A stretch of 64,000 nucleotides of DNA from Neorhizobium galegae (GTDB lineage Bacteria; Pseudomonadota; Alphaproteobacteria; Rhizobiales; Rhizobiaceae): contig NZ_JAGIPG010000002.1 in assembly GCF_017877055.1 (NCBI RefSeq), positions 124,001 through 188,000 of the forward strand. Direction: 5' to 3'. Shown here piece by piece: positions 7,611 through 17,480 of the stretch (within the stretch, counting starts at the first letter, position 1; each line of letters begins with the position of its first letter). The notes beneath the pieces are model-generated. The model did no database searches. It was given only the letters and a program-made list of their open reading frames with translations, and was not told the DNA's origin. The position numbers were made by a program, and so were the translations under genes.

Positions 7611-9344
7611 GTGGCTGTCAGGGCACCCATTTTCGACGTCGCGGACAATTCGGCGGGCGTTCTGGTCTTTGTCGACCGGATGGAAACGGCACGTTCTCGT
7701 ATCGAGGAACGCTTTCTCGATGGCGGCGCCGCACTTCTGTCGATCCTCGACGTGCTGAACAAGCTGATTGCCTCCCTCGACCAGTTGACCGGTTCGCTGG
7801 ATGAAGGAACGGCAAACGCCACGATGGCCGAACTGAAGAGCACGGTCGAGCGCCTGTCGCACCTGACCAGGCTCGAATCCGGACGCCAGATCGGCTTCCA
7901 GGAAATCGCCTGCGCGGAGCGAAAACTCCGGCCCCAGATCGAGGATATGCAGGAAACCCTGCGCTATCTGCGCACCTTCGCCGTGACGGCCAAGATCACC
8001 GGTGCCGGCATTGCCGATTTCGCCGGCTTTGCGGAGGAAATTCTCGCAAGGATCCAGGAAGGCTCGCGCCAGGTCAACGATCTAGCCGGCAAGCTGAGCA
8101 CGCTCGGCCACGGTCTCGGGCCTGTCATGGCCAAGGGCAAGGCGATCCTGGCGAGCTACGATCAGACGGTGCCGCAGATCGTTTCCGGCCTCTCCAATGG
8201 CGCGGCCGAGATCGGCAAGCACCGCAAGCTGCTCGTCGAGCGCGCCGCAAGTGTGCGTGCCGTCGCCGGCGTCATCCAGTCCAAGCTCGCCTCGACGCTG
8301 TCGGCCATGCAGGTTGGCGACATCACCCGCCAGCGCATCGAACATTGCCAGTCGAGCCTGCGCATCCTGTCCGATTATATGGAGTCGCCTGCGGCCGCCA
8401 GACTGACTGGCGATCAGCGCGAAAGCCTGTCGCTGATCATCCGCAAGCTCGTGTCGCTGCAGCTCAATCAATCCATCTCCGACTTCGATCGCGATACCGC
8501 AAAGATCGTTGCCACCGTCGCAAGCTTCCGGTCCGATCTGTCGCAGATCGAGGCGTTGCGTGCGACGATGACCGATGCCGACAGCGGCGACAACGACAAT
8601 GCGATCCGGCAGCTCGAGAGCGGCGTGGCCGCAGCTCGCGGCGCCGTGCGCGAAATCGAGGAGGTTGCCCACCACGCCGGCGAGCTCAGCCGGTCGACCA
8701 GCGATACCGTCCGCGAACTTCTCGATGGCATCGGCATCGTCAAGGTCGTGCGCACCGACATTCATTACATGGCACTCAACACCAACCTGCGTTGCGGCAA
8801 GATCGGTGAGGAAGGCAGGGCGATCAACGTCGTGACCGCCGAACTGCGCAACTTCGCCGCGGTGCTCGACGAGACGGCCGAAAAGATCCTGGTCGAACTC
8901 CAGACGCTCGAAATCGCTGCCAACAAGCTGACCGGCGTACATGGCGAAGAGAGCGAACAAAGCCTCGATCAGCGTCTGGAAAACGCGCTTGAAAACATCC
9001 GCTCCGTCGGCGACCGGATGGATGCCCAGATGTTGGCGCTCGGCGATCAGAGCAGCACGGCGGTCGGCGAGATGGATATCTCGCTCGCCCGGCTGAACTT
9101 CAACGCCGAACTCGGCGAGGTGCTGCGCTCCTGCGCCAATGAGATGGAACTCGACGAGGACTTCTTCGAAGCGCCGGGCCTCGAAGAGGCGCTTGCCGAT
9201 GTCGGCGGCCGCATTGCCCGCCTCTATACGATGGTGAGCGAACGCGAGCTGCATGCCGCACTACTGGGAACCGAGCCGCCGGTGGAAGCCGCTGCCGTCA
9301 CGACCACCATGTCCGACGACGATATCGACGACGCCCTGTTCTGA
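7611..9344 (+). CDS. Soluble coiled-coil protein with a chemoreceptor-like signalling region
   Basis: A 577-aa protein with no signal peptide or membrane segment, predicted almost wholly helical. Near residues 380-430 it has DIHYMALNTNLRCGKIGEEGRAINVV followed by AELRNFAAVLDETAEKI. This aligns with the hairpin tip of chemoreceptors (QTNLLALNAAIEAARAGE then GRGFAVVA and EVRxLA). However, the Glu-Ala-Ala-Arg part that contacts CheA and CheW is replaced. There is no HAMP or sensor domain, and the C-terminus is acidic, ending DDDIDDALF. The start is a GTG after an AAGGTGAGG ribosome site. It is divergent from the chemotaxis operon and may modulate or compete with receptor arrays. The function is inferred. 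Confidence 0.75.
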   Translation: MAVRAPIFDVADNSAGVLVFVDRMETARSRIEERFLDGGAALLSILDVLNKLIASLDQLTGSLDEGTANATMAELKSTVERLSHLTRLESGRQIGFQEIACAERKLRPQIEDMQETLRYLRTFAVTAKITGAGIADFAGFAEEILARIQEGSRQVNDLAGKLSTLGHGLGPVMAKGKAILASYDQTVPQIVSGLSNGAAEIGKHRKLLVERAASVRAVAGVIQSKLASTLSAMQVGDITRQRIEHCQSSLRILSDYMESPAAARLTGDQRESLSLIIRKLVSLQLNQSISDFDRDTAKIVATVASFRSDLSQIEALRATMTDADSGDNDNAIRQLESGVAAARGAVREIEEVAHHAGELSRSTSDTVRELLDGIGIVKVVRTDIHYMALNTNLRCGKIGEEGRAINVVTAELRNFAAVLDETAEKILVELQTLEIAANKLTGVHGEESEQSLDQRLENALENIRSVGDRMDAQMLALGDQSSTAVGEMDISLARLNFNAELGEVLRSCANEMELDEDFFEAPGLEEALADVGGRIARLYTMVSERELHAALLGTEPPVEAAAVTTTMSDDDIDDALF

Positions 9345-9518
9345 TAGTCCGGCACCTGCGGGAGCCGGTTGAATGCCGCATTCGGCGGCTTACCCTGCTA
9401 AGATAAAGCGGATAGGGCGCCTTGACCTTTGGGCGCACCTGGGTCATGTGACCGCCTTTGCTGACGCAGCGCTTGGAATACGGGACGAACCCCGCAAGTG
9501 CTCTAGAAGAGAAACAAA

Positions 9519-9926
9519 ATGAGCAAGCCTACATCCTCGGCGCCCTCCCAGCGCATGCTTCGCGTTGGCGAACAGGTCCGCGCCGCCATTACCCAGGTCC
9601 TCCAACGCGGCGAAGTGCGCGACGACCTGATCGAAAAGACCGTGATCTCGGTTTCGGAAGTACGCATGTCGACCGACCTGAAGATCGCCACGGCCTACGT
9701 GACACCCCTCGGCTTGCCGGATCATGCGGCGGTCATCGAGGCGCTGAACCGCAACGCCAAATACATCCGCGGTCGTATCGGCGGCCAGCTTCGGCAGATG
9801 AAATACATGCCGGAAGTCCGCTTCCGGGACGATACCAGCTTCGACAACTACAAGAAGATCGATGAGCTGCTGCGCTCGCCGGAGGTCCAGCGGGACCTCG
9901 AAGGCGGCAGTGAAGACAAAGAATAG
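9519..9926 (+). CDS. rbfA: Ribosome-binding factor A
   Basis: Protein of 135 aa that binds the 30S subunit late in assembly and helps 16S rRNA 5'-end maturation, important at low temperature. The family pattern is clear: [21 protein letters not shown] at the start, then [20 protein letters not shown] and a KH-like core ending [18 protein letters not shown]. It precedes truB by 12 bp and is presumably co-transcribed with it. In most relatives infB lies immediately upstream; here that place is taken by the chemotaxis-related gene, with a 174-bp gap that probably carries the promoter. Confidence 0.96.
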   Translation: MSKPTSSAPSQRMLRVGEQVRAAITQVLQRGEVRDDLIEKTVISVSEVRMSTDLKIATAYVTPLGLPDHAAVIEALNRNAKYIRGRIGGQLRQMKYMPEVRFRDDTSFDNYKKIDELLRSPEVQRDLEGGSEDKE

Positions 9927-9938
9927 TCAAGAGAACGC

Positions 9939-10868
9939 ATGTCCAAACCCCGCAAACCAAAGGGCCGCCCGGTTTCCGGTTGGCTTATCCTCGACAAGCC
10001 GGTTGATTTCGGCTCGACCGAGGCCGTCTCCAAGATCAAATGGCTGTTCAACGCCCAGAAGGCCGGCCACGCCGGCACGCTCGATCCGCTCGCCTCCGGC
10101 ATGCTGCCGATCGCGCTCGGCGATGCGACCAAGACCGTGCCTTACGTCATGGATGGCCGCAAGATTTATGAATTCGCCGTCAGCTGGGGCCAGGAGCGCT
10201 CGACCGACGACCTCGAAGGCGAAGTCACGGCTTCCTCGGACACACGTCCCGACGAACAGTCTATCCGTGATCTGCTGCCGAAATATACCGGCACGATCAG
10301 CCAGATCCCGCCGCAGTTCTCGGCGATCAAGATTGCCGGCGAGCGGGCCTATGACCTCGCTCGCGATGGCGAGACGGTCGATATCCCTTCCCGCGAAGTG
10401 GAGATCTTCCGGCTGACGCTGCTCGGCGTCACTGCGGACAAGGCGCATTTCGAGGTGGAATGCGGCAAGGGCACCTATGTGCGTGCGCTTGCCCGCGATT
10501 TCGGCCGCGATCTTGGCTGCTATGGCCATATTTCCGAACTGCGCCGCACCTTCGTCGCGCCGTTCGCCGAGGAAAAGATGGTGCCGCTCGCTGACCTCGT
10601 GGCGCTCGAAGAGATCGAGGACCGCGACGAACGCCTGGCGGCGCTCGATGCATTCCTGATCGATACCGCCGAGGCGCTGTCCAGCCTGCCGCATCTGCCG
10701 GTCACTGACGACCAGGCGCACCGGCTGAAAATGGGCAATCCGGTCATCCTGCGCGGCCGCGATGCGCCGCTTGCAGAGGCCGAGGCCTATGCGACGGTAC
10801 GTGGCAAGCTGATCGCCATCGGCGAGATCGGCCAAGGCGAATTCCGGCCGAAACGGGTCTTCGGCTGA
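9939..10868 (+). CDS. truB: tRNA pseudouridine(55) synthase TruB
   Basis: Enzyme of 309 aa that isomerises U55 in the T-loop of elongator tRNAs. The catalytic Asp is D49 in [15 protein letters not shown], equivalent to D48 of the E. coli enzyme. The upstream GWLILDKP motif and the central [24 protein letters not shown] and [13 protein letters not shown] motifs are intact. A C-terminal PUA-like part is present. It lies 12 bp after rbfA and 153 bp before rpsO, in the conserved rbfA-truB-rpsO-pnp order. Confidence 0.97.
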   Translation: MSKPRKPKGRPVSGWLILDKPVDFGSTEAVSKIKWLFNAQKAGHAGTLDPLASGMLPIALGDATKTVPYVMDGRKIYEFAVSWGQERSTDDLEGEVTASSDTRPDEQSIRDLLPKYTGTISQIPPQFSAIKIAGERAYDLARDGETVDIPSREVEIFRLTLLGVTADKAHFEVECGKGTYVRALARDFGRDLGCYGHISELRRTFVAPFAEEKMVPLADLVALEEIEDRDERLAALDAFLIDTAEALSSLPHLPVTDDQAHRLKMGNPVILRGRDAPLAEAEAYATVRGKLIAIGEIGQGEFRPKRVFG

Positions 10869-11021
10869 GCAGAACATCGCTCTTCCAATCCGGGCATGAA
10901 TAGTTTATAGGCAGCGCCAGCAAGAAGGCGGCCTCTGGCATTCATTTTGCTTTCATGGCCAATGCTGGACGACATCCCGGCCTTTGGCGTCCCTGTTTCC
11001 TCTCAAAAGAAAGGACATCCG

Positions 11022-11291
11022 ATGTCGATCACTGCCGAGCGTAAGACTGCGCTGATCAAGGAATATGCAACTGTCGAAGGCGACACCGGTTCTCCGGAGG
11101 TCCAGGTTGCGATCCTGACCGAGCGCATCAACAACCTGACCGAACATTTCAAGGGCCACAAGAAGGACAACCACTCCCGTCGTGGCCTGCTGACGATGGT
11201 TTCGAGCCGCCGCTCGCTTCTTGACTATCTCAAGAAGAAGGACGAAGGCCGCTACACCAAGCTGATCACCAGCCTGGGTATTCGCCGCTGA
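11022..11291 (+). CDS. rpsO: 30S ribosomal protein S15
   Basis: The 89-aa protein begins [17 protein letters not shown], the family's usual length and start; a longer open frame upstream is not needed. The rRNA-binding motifs [17 protein letters not shown] and [22 protein letters not shown] core are present. An AAAGGA ribosome site lies a few bases upstream. It is followed by a strong hairpin terminator and then pnp. In other bacteria S15 represses its own translation by binding its leader; nothing specific for that can be confirmed here. Confidence 0.97.
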   Translation: MSITAERKTALIKEYATVEGDTGSPEVQVAILTERINNLTEHFKGHKKDNHSRRGLLTMVSSRRSLLDYLKKKDEGRYTKLITSLGIRR

Positions 11292-11299
11292 TAAATCTT

Positions 11300-11338
11300 C
11301 CGGCGGGCCTGGAGACAGTGCCCGCCGGACGCCTTTTC
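11300..11338 (+). terminator. rpsO: Rho-independent-type terminator after rpsO
   Basis: CCGGCGGGC (11300-11308) pairs perfectly with GCCCGCCGG (11320-11328) around an 11-nt loop, followed by ACGCCTTTTC. The U-run is short, so termination may be partial and allow some read-through into pnp. Confidence 0.65.
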
Positions 11339-11477
11339 GGGCATAGGCCCGATAACGATATGCTGGCGCCCCGCTATGAAGACTTGCGTGGCGAACTCCC
11401 GGCGGACCCGGATGGGCCGGATCTGCCAAACAAACCGTTGACCTGTCATGGGGCAGGATTGCCGGATGCTTTCGGCC

Positions 11478-11494
11478 AAAGCCCTCGGGGCTTT
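11478..11494 (+). other. Hairpin in the pnp leader region
   Basis: AAAGCCC (11478-11484) and GGGCTTT (11488-11494) form a perfect 7-bp stem with loop TCG. No T-run follows. It could be a weak terminator or part of a regulatory pnp leader. Confidence 0.4.
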
Positions 11495-11633
11495 AGCCGC
11501 GGCTCCCTTTGAGGATGCCGGTGACGCAAAAGCCTCCCGTTGTCTTGCCCATGATGTGTCACATTGATTGCGGTCGACTGTGCGCTACGCCCGATATCGG
11601 CGATGCGTGTGCTCCCGCATTGAAGGACAAGAC

Positions 11634-13766
11634 ATGTTCAATACACATTCCGTCGAAATCGAATGGGCAGGCCGCCCGCTGAAGCTGGAAACGGGCAAGA
11701 TCGCCCGCCAGGCTGACGGCGCGGTTCTGGCGACCTACGGCGAAACCGTCGTTCTCGCGACCGTGGTTTCCGCCAAGGCTCCGAAGCCGGGCCAGGATTT
11801 CTTCCCGCTCACCGTCAACTACCAGGAAAAGACCTATGCCGCCGGCAAGATTCCGGGCGGCTATTTCAAGCGCGAAGGCCGTCCGTCGGAAAACGAAACC
11901 CTCGTTTCCCGCCTGATCGACCGCCCGATCCGCCCGCTCTTCCCGGAAGGCTACAAGAACGACACCCAGGTCGTCGTCACCGTCATCCAGCATGACCTCG
12001 AGAACAACCCGGACATCCTGTCCATGGTCGCCACCTCGGCGGCGCTCACCCTTTCCGGCGTTCCCTTCATGGGCCCGGTCGGCGGCGCCCGCGTCGGTTA
12101 CATCAACGGCGAATACGTTCTCAACCCGCATCTCGACGAGATGGACGAGTCGGTTCTCGACCTCGTCGTCGCCGGCACCCAGGACGCCGTCCTGATGGTT
12201 GAATCGGAAGCCAAGGAACTCAACGAAGACGTCATGCTCGGCGCCGTCATGTTCGGCCACCGCGGCTTCCAGCCTGTGATCGACGCGATCATCAAGCTCG
12301 CCGAAGTCGCCGCCAAGGAGCCGCGCGAATTCGAACCGGAAGATCATTCCGAACTCGAAGCCGAAATGCTGCAGCATTTCGAAGCCGAGCTGCGCGAAGG
12401 CTACAAGATCACCCAGAAGGCCGACCGTTACGCTGCCGTCGACGCCGTCAAGGCGAAGGTCAAGGCTCACTTCTTCCCGGAAGGTGTCGAGCCGAAGTAC
12501 AGCCCGGAAGTCATCGGCGCCGTCTTCAAGCACTTGCAGGCCAAGATCGTTCGCTGGAACATTCTCGATACCAAGAGCCGTATCGACGGTCGTGACCTCG
12601 AGACTGTCCGTCCGATCGTCTCGGAAGTCGGCATCCTGCCGCGCACCCACGGTTCCGCCCTCTTCACCCGCGGCGAAACCCAGGCGATCGTTGTCGCCAC
12701 GCTCGGCACCGGCGAAGACGAACAGTACGTCGACAGCCTGACGGGCATGTACAAGGAGCGCTTCCTGCTCCATTACAACTTCCCTCCCTACTCGGTTGGT
12801 GAAACCGGCCGCATGGGCTCCCCGGGCCGCCGCGAAATCGGCCACGGCAAGCTCGCATGGCGCGCCATCCGCCCGATGCTGCCGACGCCTGAGCAGTTCC
12901 CCTACACGCTGCGCGTCGTCTCCGAGATCACCGAGTCTAACGGCTCATCTTCGATGGCGACCGTCTGCGGCACCTCGCTCGCTCTGATGGACGCAGGCGT
13001 ACCGCTCGCCAAGCCGGTAGCCGGCATTGCCATGGGCCTCATCCTCGAAGGTGAACGTTTCGCCGTCCTCTCCGACATTCTCGGCGACGAAGACCACCTC
13101 GGCGACATGGACTTCAAGGTTGCCGGCACCAATGACGGCATCACCTCGCTGCAGATGGACATCAAGATCGCCGGCATCACCGAAGAGATCATGAAGGTCG
13201 CGCTCAGCCAGGCGCAGGGCGGTCGCAAGCACATCCTCGGCGAAATGGCGAATGCTCTTTCCGAGAGCCGCGGCCAGCTCGGCGAATTCGCACCGCGCAT
13301 CGAAGTGATGAACATCCCGGTCGACAAGATCCGCGAAGTCATCGGTTCGGGCGGCAAGGTCATCCGCGAAATCGTCGAAAAGACCGGCGCCAAGATCAAC
13401 ATCGAGGACGACGGCACCGTCAAGATCGCCTCTTCCTCCGGCAAGGAAATCGAAGCGGCCCGCAAGTGGATCCACTCGATCGTCGCAGAACCGGAAGTCG
13501 GCGCCATCTATGAAGGCACGGTCGTCAAGACCGCCGATTTCGGTGCGTTCGTGAACTTCTTCGGCGCCCGCGACGGCCTCGTGCACATCTCGCAGCTCGC
13601 TTCCGAGCGTGTTGCCAAGACCCAGGACGTCGTCAAGGAAGGCGACAAGGTCTGGGTCAAGCTGATGGGCTTCGACGAGCGCGGCAAGGTTCGCCTGTCG
13701 ATGAAGGTCGTCGATCAGGCCACCGGCCAGGAAGTCAAGAAGGCTGAAGGCGAAGCCGCCGAATAA
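11634..13766 (+). CDS. pnp: Polyribonucleotide nucleotidyltransferase (PNPase)
   Basis: A 710-aa 3'-5' phosphorolytic exoribonuclease, a trimer and part of the RNA degradosome. The start at [20 protein letters not shown] matches the family and has a GAAGGA ribosome site; the longer open frame upstream is rejected. Domains in order: first RNase PH domain, helical linker, second (catalytic) RNase PH domain with [23 protein letters not shown], a KH domain ([15 protein letters not shown]) and a C-terminal S1 domain ([18 protein letters not shown]). It follows rpsO as in most Proteobacteria and ends with a strong terminator. Confidence 0.98.
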   Translation: MFNTHSVEIEWAGRPLKLETGKIARQADGAVLATYGETVVLATVVSAKAPKPGQDFFPLTVNYQEKTYAAGKIPGGYFKREGRPSENETLVSRLIDRPIRPLFPEGYKNDTQVVVTVIQHDLENNPDILSMVATSAALTLSGVPFMGPVGGARVGYINGEYVLNPHLDEMDESVLDLVVAGTQDAVLMVESEAKELNEDVMLGAVMFGHRGFQPVIDAIIKLAEVAAKEPREFEPEDHSELEAEMLQHFEAELREGYKITQKADRYAAVDAVKAKVKAHFFPEGVEPKYSPEVIGAVFKHLQAKIVRWNILDTKSRIDGRDLETVRPIVSEVGILPRTHGSALFTRGETQAIVVATLGTGEDEQYVDSLTGMYKERFLLHYNFPPYSVGETGRMGSPGRREIGHGKLAWRAIRPMLPTPEQFPYTLRVVSEITESNGSSSMATVCGTSLALMDAGVPLAKPVAGIAMGLILEGERFAVLSDILGDEDHLGDMDFKVAGTNDGITSLQMDIKIAGITEEIMKVALSQAQGGRKHILGEMANALSESRGQLGEFAPRIEVMNIPVDKIREVIGSGGKVIREIVEKTGAKINIEDDGTVKIASSSGKEIEAARKWIHSIVAEPEVGAIYEGTVVKTADFGAFVNFFGARDGLVHISQLASERVAKTQDVVKEGDKVWVKLMGFDERGKVRLSMKVVDQATGQEVKKAEGEAAE

Positions 13767-13791
13767 GGCTTCTCCCCTTCCGAGACATCGA

Positions 13792-13821
13792 GGCGCGGAA
13801 GCTCTTCCGCGCCTTTTGTTT
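13792..13821 (+). terminator. pnp: Rho-independent terminator after pnp
   Basis: GGCGCGGAAG (13792-13801) and CTTCCGCGCC (13804-13813) form a nearly uninterrupted stem that is followed at once by TTTTGTTTAT. It sits 26 bp after the pnp stop. Confidence 0.85.
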
Positions 13822-13856
13822 ATCTGCTGTTACGAGACGAACCCACGAGACGAACC

Positions 13857-14864
13857 ATGAGCCGAGACACCCTCAAGACCCTGTTCCACCCCTTCGACAC
13901 CGGCGCAGTTCCCACGCCCGGCGAAGGTGAGCGTGTACTCTTTCTCGGCGCAGAAGGCGGCAATGCCTTGCCCGACGGGTTCGCAGCTGGGATCACCGCG
14001 GTGCAGCCGTTCCGGCCGCTGTTCCGGACCTTGCGCGAGGGAGCCTATCCCGAGGCCGAGGGTGACGGCTACGACGTAGGGCTGGTGCTCTGCGGCAAGC
14101 ATCGCGGAGAGAACGAGAACCGCGTAGCGGAGGCTCTGGAGCGCGTTAGAACCGGCGGCGTGATCATTGTCGCCGGGGCTAAGGAAGACGGCATCCAGCC
14201 GCTCCGCAACACGCTCCTGAAGCTCGGCATCGAGCTCGACTACACGCCGAAATACCACGGCGTCGCGATATGGTTCGCCAGGCCCGCCAATGCCGATGCG
14301 GCGATCAAGGCGCTGGAGAAATCGACCGTGGTGATCGACGCCCGGTTCGAGGCTGCACCTGGCATGTTTTCCCACGATCGCGTCGACGCGGGCTCCGAAC
14401 TGCTCGCCGGCCGCCTGCCGACCGACTTCGACGGCAACGCCGCCGACTTCGGCGCCGGCTGGGGTTATCTGTCTGTGATGCTGGCGGAAAAGTCGAAGCG
14501 CGTGAACCGCATCGATCTTTTCGAGGCCGATTATCAGGCGCTGGAATTTGCCAAGCGCAACATCTCGCGCAACTGCCCGGACCTCAACGCCCGCTTCTAT
14601 TGGCAGGATCTCGGCGTCGAGCCGCCGAAGGAAAAATACGACCTGGTCATCATGAACCCGCCCTTCCACGAGGCGCAGGCAGCTGACCCGGAACTCGGCA
14701 AGACGATGATCCGCACCGCCGCTGCGGCGCTCAAGAACGGCGGGCGACTGATGCTGGTCGCCAATCGTGGCCTGACCTATGAACCGGTGCTGGCCGAAGG
14801 TTTCCGCGAAAGCGGCGAGACGTGCCGCAACGCCCGTTTCAAAGTGCTTTGGGCAAAGAAGTAA
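13857..14864 (+). CDS. rsmC: Class I methyltransferase of the RsmC/RlmG type (16S rRNA guanine-N2)
   Basis: A 335-aa SAM-dependent methyltransferase with two related domains. The N-terminal half is a degenerate methyltransferase-like domain. The C-terminal half carries the SAM site DFGAGWGYLSVMLAE (around residues 197-211), the acidic LFEADYQALEFAKRN and the catalytic motif MNPPFH used by N2-guanine and adenine methylases. Length and domain order match RsmC, which modifies G1207 of 16S rRNA. RlmG (23S) is an alternative of similar build. It is a monocistronic-looking gene after the pnp terminator. Confidence 0.8.
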   Translation: MSRDTLKTLFHPFDTGAVPTPGEGERVLFLGAEGGNALPDGFAAGITAVQPFRPLFRTLREGAYPEAEGDGYDVGLVLCGKHRGENENRVAEALERVRTGGVIIVAGAKEDGIQPLRNTLLKLGIELDYTPKYHGVAIWFARPANADAAIKALEKSTVVIDARFEAAPGMFSHDRVDAGSELLAGRLPTDFDGNAADFGAGWGYLSVMLAEKSKRVNRIDLFEADYQALEFAKRNISRNCPDLNARFYWQDLGVEPPKEKYDLVIMNPPFHEAQAADPELGKTMIRTAAAALKNGGRLMLVANRGLTYEPVLAEGFRESGETCRNARFKVLWAKK

Positions 14865-14935
14865 GCCGATTTTTTGTTCAGTCCTTTCTCCGTATCCGCT
14901 AAATGTCCCGGTGGGGAACTGACGGAGATAGGGAC

Positions 14936-15343
14936 ATGGATATCAACGCAAACAAGATGGTCGTGCAGGCTTATGTCGAGGCAATCAACCGCTTTGACAT
15001 TCAAGCCCTGCGTCGGATATTTTCGCCGGAAGCACGCATTTACGGCGTTCTGGGTTATGGCGGCCTCGACGTTGTCGAGCCCATCTGGCGCGAGCTGCAC
15101 GAAAGCATGAATATGTGTCTCGAAGTGCTCGATATGGCGGCCGAGGGACAGAATGTTGTTGCTCGTTACAGGGAGACCGGGCGCTATACAGGTTTCTTCC
15201 GCGGGCTTTCCGGCCACGAGCCAACCGGCAAAAGTTATGAAATCACCGCGATGGAATGGTTTGTCATCGAGGATGGCATGATCACCAGCCGATGGGGCGC
15301 AAGGGATTCTGCAGCCATCACGCGGCAGGTGACCGCCTCGTAG
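14936..15343 (+). CDS. SnoaL-like / NTF2-fold protein
   Basis: A 135-aa protein of the SnoaL/ester-cyclase type. It starts at MDINANKMVVQAYVEAINRFD, the usual opening of this family, with a GGAG ribosome site at about 14924-14927; an ATG 33 bp further upstream is less well placed. The middle has RRIFSPEARIYGVLGYGG and the end WFVIEDGMITSRWGARD, fitting an alpha+beta barrel with a hydrophobic pocket. No catalytic assignment is possible. It stands alone between rsmC and the convergent fabI and shares a hairpin terminator with it. Confidence 0.7.
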   Translation: MDINANKMVVQAYVEAINRFDIQALRRIFSPEARIYGVLGYGGLDVVEPIWRELHESMNMCLEVLDMAAEGQNVVARYRETGRYTGFFRGLSGHEPTGKSYEITAMEWFVIEDGMITSRWGARDSAAITRQVTAS

Positions 15344-15364
15344 AGCCACCCATTTTAGAGAAAT

Positions 15365-15393
15365 GCCGAGCCGTGATGCCGGCCCGGCTTTTT
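15365..15393 (+). terminator. Terminator after the SnoaL-like gene
   Basis: GCCGAGCC (15365-15372) pairs with GGCCCGGC (15381-15388) with one mismatch and an 8-nt loop, followed by TTTTT. It lies between two convergent genes and just before the fabI stop. Confidence 0.7.
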
Positions 15394-15398
15394 AGTTC

Positions 15399-16205
15399 TT
15401 ATTCCGTATCCGCGTTCCGCAGCCGGTCGAGGCTCGGCAGCGAGGTGATATTGTAGCCGGCGTCCACATAGTGGATTTCGCCGGTCACGCCGCGCGACAA
15501 GTCGGAGAGCAGGTAGAGCGCCGAGCCGCCGATATCCTCGATGGTTGCGGTGCGGCGAAGCGGCGCGTTCTTCTGGTTCCAGGAATAGATCGCCCGGGCG
15601 TCGGAAATGCCGGCACCCGCAAGCGTGCGCACCGGGCCTGCCGAGATTGCGTTGACGCGGATGTCGCGCGGACCGTAGTCGGCGGCGAGATAACGCACCG
15701 AACTCTCAAGTGCTGCCTTGGCGACGCCCATGACGTTGTAGTTCGGGATCACCCGCATCGAGCCGCCATAGGTCAGCGTCAGGATCGCGCCGCCATCGGT
15801 CATCAGGTCGGCTGCCCGCTTGGAGATTTCCGTGAAGGAAAAGCAGGAGATCACCATCGTGCGGCTGAAATTGTCGCGCGTCGTGTCGGCGTAGAGGCCC
15901 TTCAGCTCGTTCTTGTCGGAAAAGCCGATCGCGTGCACCACGAAATCGAGCTTGCCCCAGCGTTCCTTGATTGCCGCGAAGGTCGCGTCCACCGAGGCAA
16001 TATCCTCGACATCGCAGGGGACAACAAAATCCGAATTGACCTCGGCTGCGAGCGGTTTCACCCGCTTGCCAAGCGCATCGCCCTGATAGGTGAAGGCAAG
16101 CTCGGCGCCCTGCGCGGCGACGGCTTTCGATATCCCCCAGGCGATGGAATGATTATTGGCGACCCCCATGATCAGGCCGCGTTTCCCCTGCATGATTCCG
16201 GTCAT
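15399..16205 (-). CDS. fabI: Enoyl-[acyl-carrier-protein] reductase (NADH) FabI
   Basis: A 268-aa short-chain dehydrogenase that performs the last reduction of each fatty acid elongation cycle. The start is MTGIMQGKRGLIMGVANNHS at 16205; the longer open frame is a read-through of fabB. The nucleotide-binding GVANNHSIAWGIS segment and the catalytic pair Y156 and K163 are at the same numbers as in E. coli FabI. It follows fabB by 4 bp, so the two are co-transcribed, in the order fabA-fabB-fabI seen across the Rhizobiales. FabI is the target of triclosan and isoniazid-like inhibitors. Confidence 0.95.
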   Translation of the reverse strand: MTGIMQGKRGLIMGVANNHSIAWGISKAVAAQGAELAFTYQGDALGKRVKPLAAEVNSDFVVPCDVEDIASVDATFAAIKERWGKLDFVVHAIGFSDKNELKGLYADTTRDNFSRTMVISCFSFTEISKRAADLMTDGGAILTLTYGGSMRVIPNYNVMGVAKAALESSVRYLAADYGPRDIRVNAISAGPVRTLAGAGISDARAIYSWNQKNAPLRRTATIEDIGGSALYLLSDLSRGVTGEIHYVDAGYNITSLPSLDRLRNADTE

Positions 16206-16209
16206 GGAT

Positions 16210-17433
16210 TTACCCGTTGAAGCGCTGGAAGACGAGCGTGGCGTTTGTGCCGCCGAACCCGAAGGAATTGGAAAGGACCGTGTCGATCTTGGCGTCGTCG
16301 ATGCGCTTGCGCACGATCGGAACACCCTCGAATTCCGGGTCCAGGTTTTCGATATGGGCGCTTTCGCCGATGAAGCGTTCCTGCATCATCAGCAGCCCGT
16401 AGATCGATTCCTGCACGCCGGCGCCGCCGAGCGAATGGCCGGTCAGCGACTTGGTCGACTGGATATGCGGAATCTTGTCCCCGAAGACGGTGCGGATCGC
16501 GCCGATCTCCTTCGAGTCCCCGACCGGCGTCGAGGTGCCGTGGGTGTTGATGTAGTCGACATCGCCCTTCACGGTCGCCAGCGCCTGACGCATGCAGCGG
16601 ATCGCGCCTTCGCCCGACGGGGCGACCATGTCGTAACCGTCCGAGGTCGCACCATAGCCGACGATTTCCGCATAGATCTTGGCGCCGCGGGCCTTGGCAT
16701 GCTCAAGCTCTTCGAGAACCAGCACGCCGGCACCGCCGGCGATGACGAAGCCGTCGCGGTCGACGTCATAGGCGCGCGAGGCCCTGTCGGGATCGTTGTT
16801 GTACTTGGTGGACATGGCGCCCATGGCGTCGAACAGGTTCGACATGGTCCAGTCGAGGTCCTCGTGGCCGCCGGCGAACATCACGTCCTGCTTGCCCCAC
16901 TGGATCATCTCGGTGGCATTGCCGATGCAATGTGCCGATGTCGAGCAGGCCGACGAGATCGAGTAGTTCACCCCATGGATCTTGAACCAGGTGGCAAGCG
17001 TCGCGGATGCCGTCGACGACATCGCCTTCGGCACGGCGAACGGGCCGATGCGCTTCGGGCTGTTGTTCTTGATGGTAATCTCGGCGGCCTCGATCAGCGT
17101 GCGGGTGGACGGACCGCCCGAGCCCATGATGATGCCGGTGCGTTCATTCTCGCCGATGTCCTTGTCTTCAAGGCCGGAATCGGCGATCGCCTGTTTCATC
17201 GCGACATGGTTCCAGGCGCCGCCCTGGCTGAGGAAGCGCATGGCGCGGCGGTCCACCAGTTCCGTCGGATCGAGCGTCGGCCTGCCCCAGACCTGGCACT
17301 TGAAACCGTGCTCGGCGAAATCGGGAGAGAAGGAAATGCCGGACTTTGCCTGACGCAAGGATTCGGTGACTTCGGCGGCGTCGCTCCCGATCGAGGATAC
17401 GATACCGAGACCCGTTACAACTACCCGTCTCAT
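16210..17433 (-). CDS. fabB: 3-oxoacyl-[acyl-carrier-protein] synthase I (FabB)
   Basis: A 407-aa condensing enzyme with the thiolase fold. The catalytic triad C163 ([12 protein letters not shown]), H298 ([11 protein letters not shown]) and H333 ([10 protein letters not shown]) falls at exactly the E. coli FabB numbers, which favours FabB over FabF. The start is [16 protein letters not shown]; the upstream extension has no family match. With FabA it forms the anaerobic unsaturated fatty acid branch: FabA makes cis-3-decenoyl-ACP and FabB elongates it. It lies 47 bp after fabA and 4 bp before fabI. Confidence 0.95.
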   Translation of the reverse strand: MRRVVVTGLGIVSSIGSDAAEVTESLRQAKSGISFSPDFAEHGFKCQVWGRPTLDPTELVDRRAMRFLSQGGAWNHVAMKQAIADSGLEDKDIGENERTGIIMGSGGPSTRTLIEAAEITIKNNSPKRIGPFAVPKAMSSTASATLATWFKIHGVNYSISSACSTSAHCIGNATEMIQWGKQDVMFAGGHEDLDWTMSNLFDAMGAMSTKYNNDPDRASRAYDVDRDGFVIAGGAGVLVLEELEHAKARGAKIYAEIVGYGATSDGYDMVAPSGEGAIRCMRQALATVKGDVDYINTHGTSTPVGDSKEIGAIRTVFGDKIPHIQSTKSLTGHSLGGAGVQESIYGLLMMQERFIGESAHIENLDPEFEGVPIVRKRIDDAKIDTVLSNSFGFGGTNATLVFQRFNG

Positions 17434-17480
17434 CTCATCAAAACCTTTTCTGCTTGTACTTCTTTGGCCGCGAAGCAGGA

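Larger units (their letters stand above)
11292..11633. other. rpsO-pnp intergenic region
   Basis: A 342-bp gap with no supported gene. It holds a terminator-like hairpin directly after rpsO (11300-11338), a second hairpin at 11478-11494, and presumably the pnp promoter and leader. pnp leaders are known in other bacteria to be cleaved by RNase III and degraded by PNPase for autoregulation, so the second hairpin is worth noting, but no RNase III site can be proven. Confidence 0.7.

Noticed and set aside
15399..16325. Longer fabI start at 16325
   Set aside because: The additional 40 residues are read out of frame from fabB and are absent from the family; catalytic residue numbering fits the ATG at 16205.
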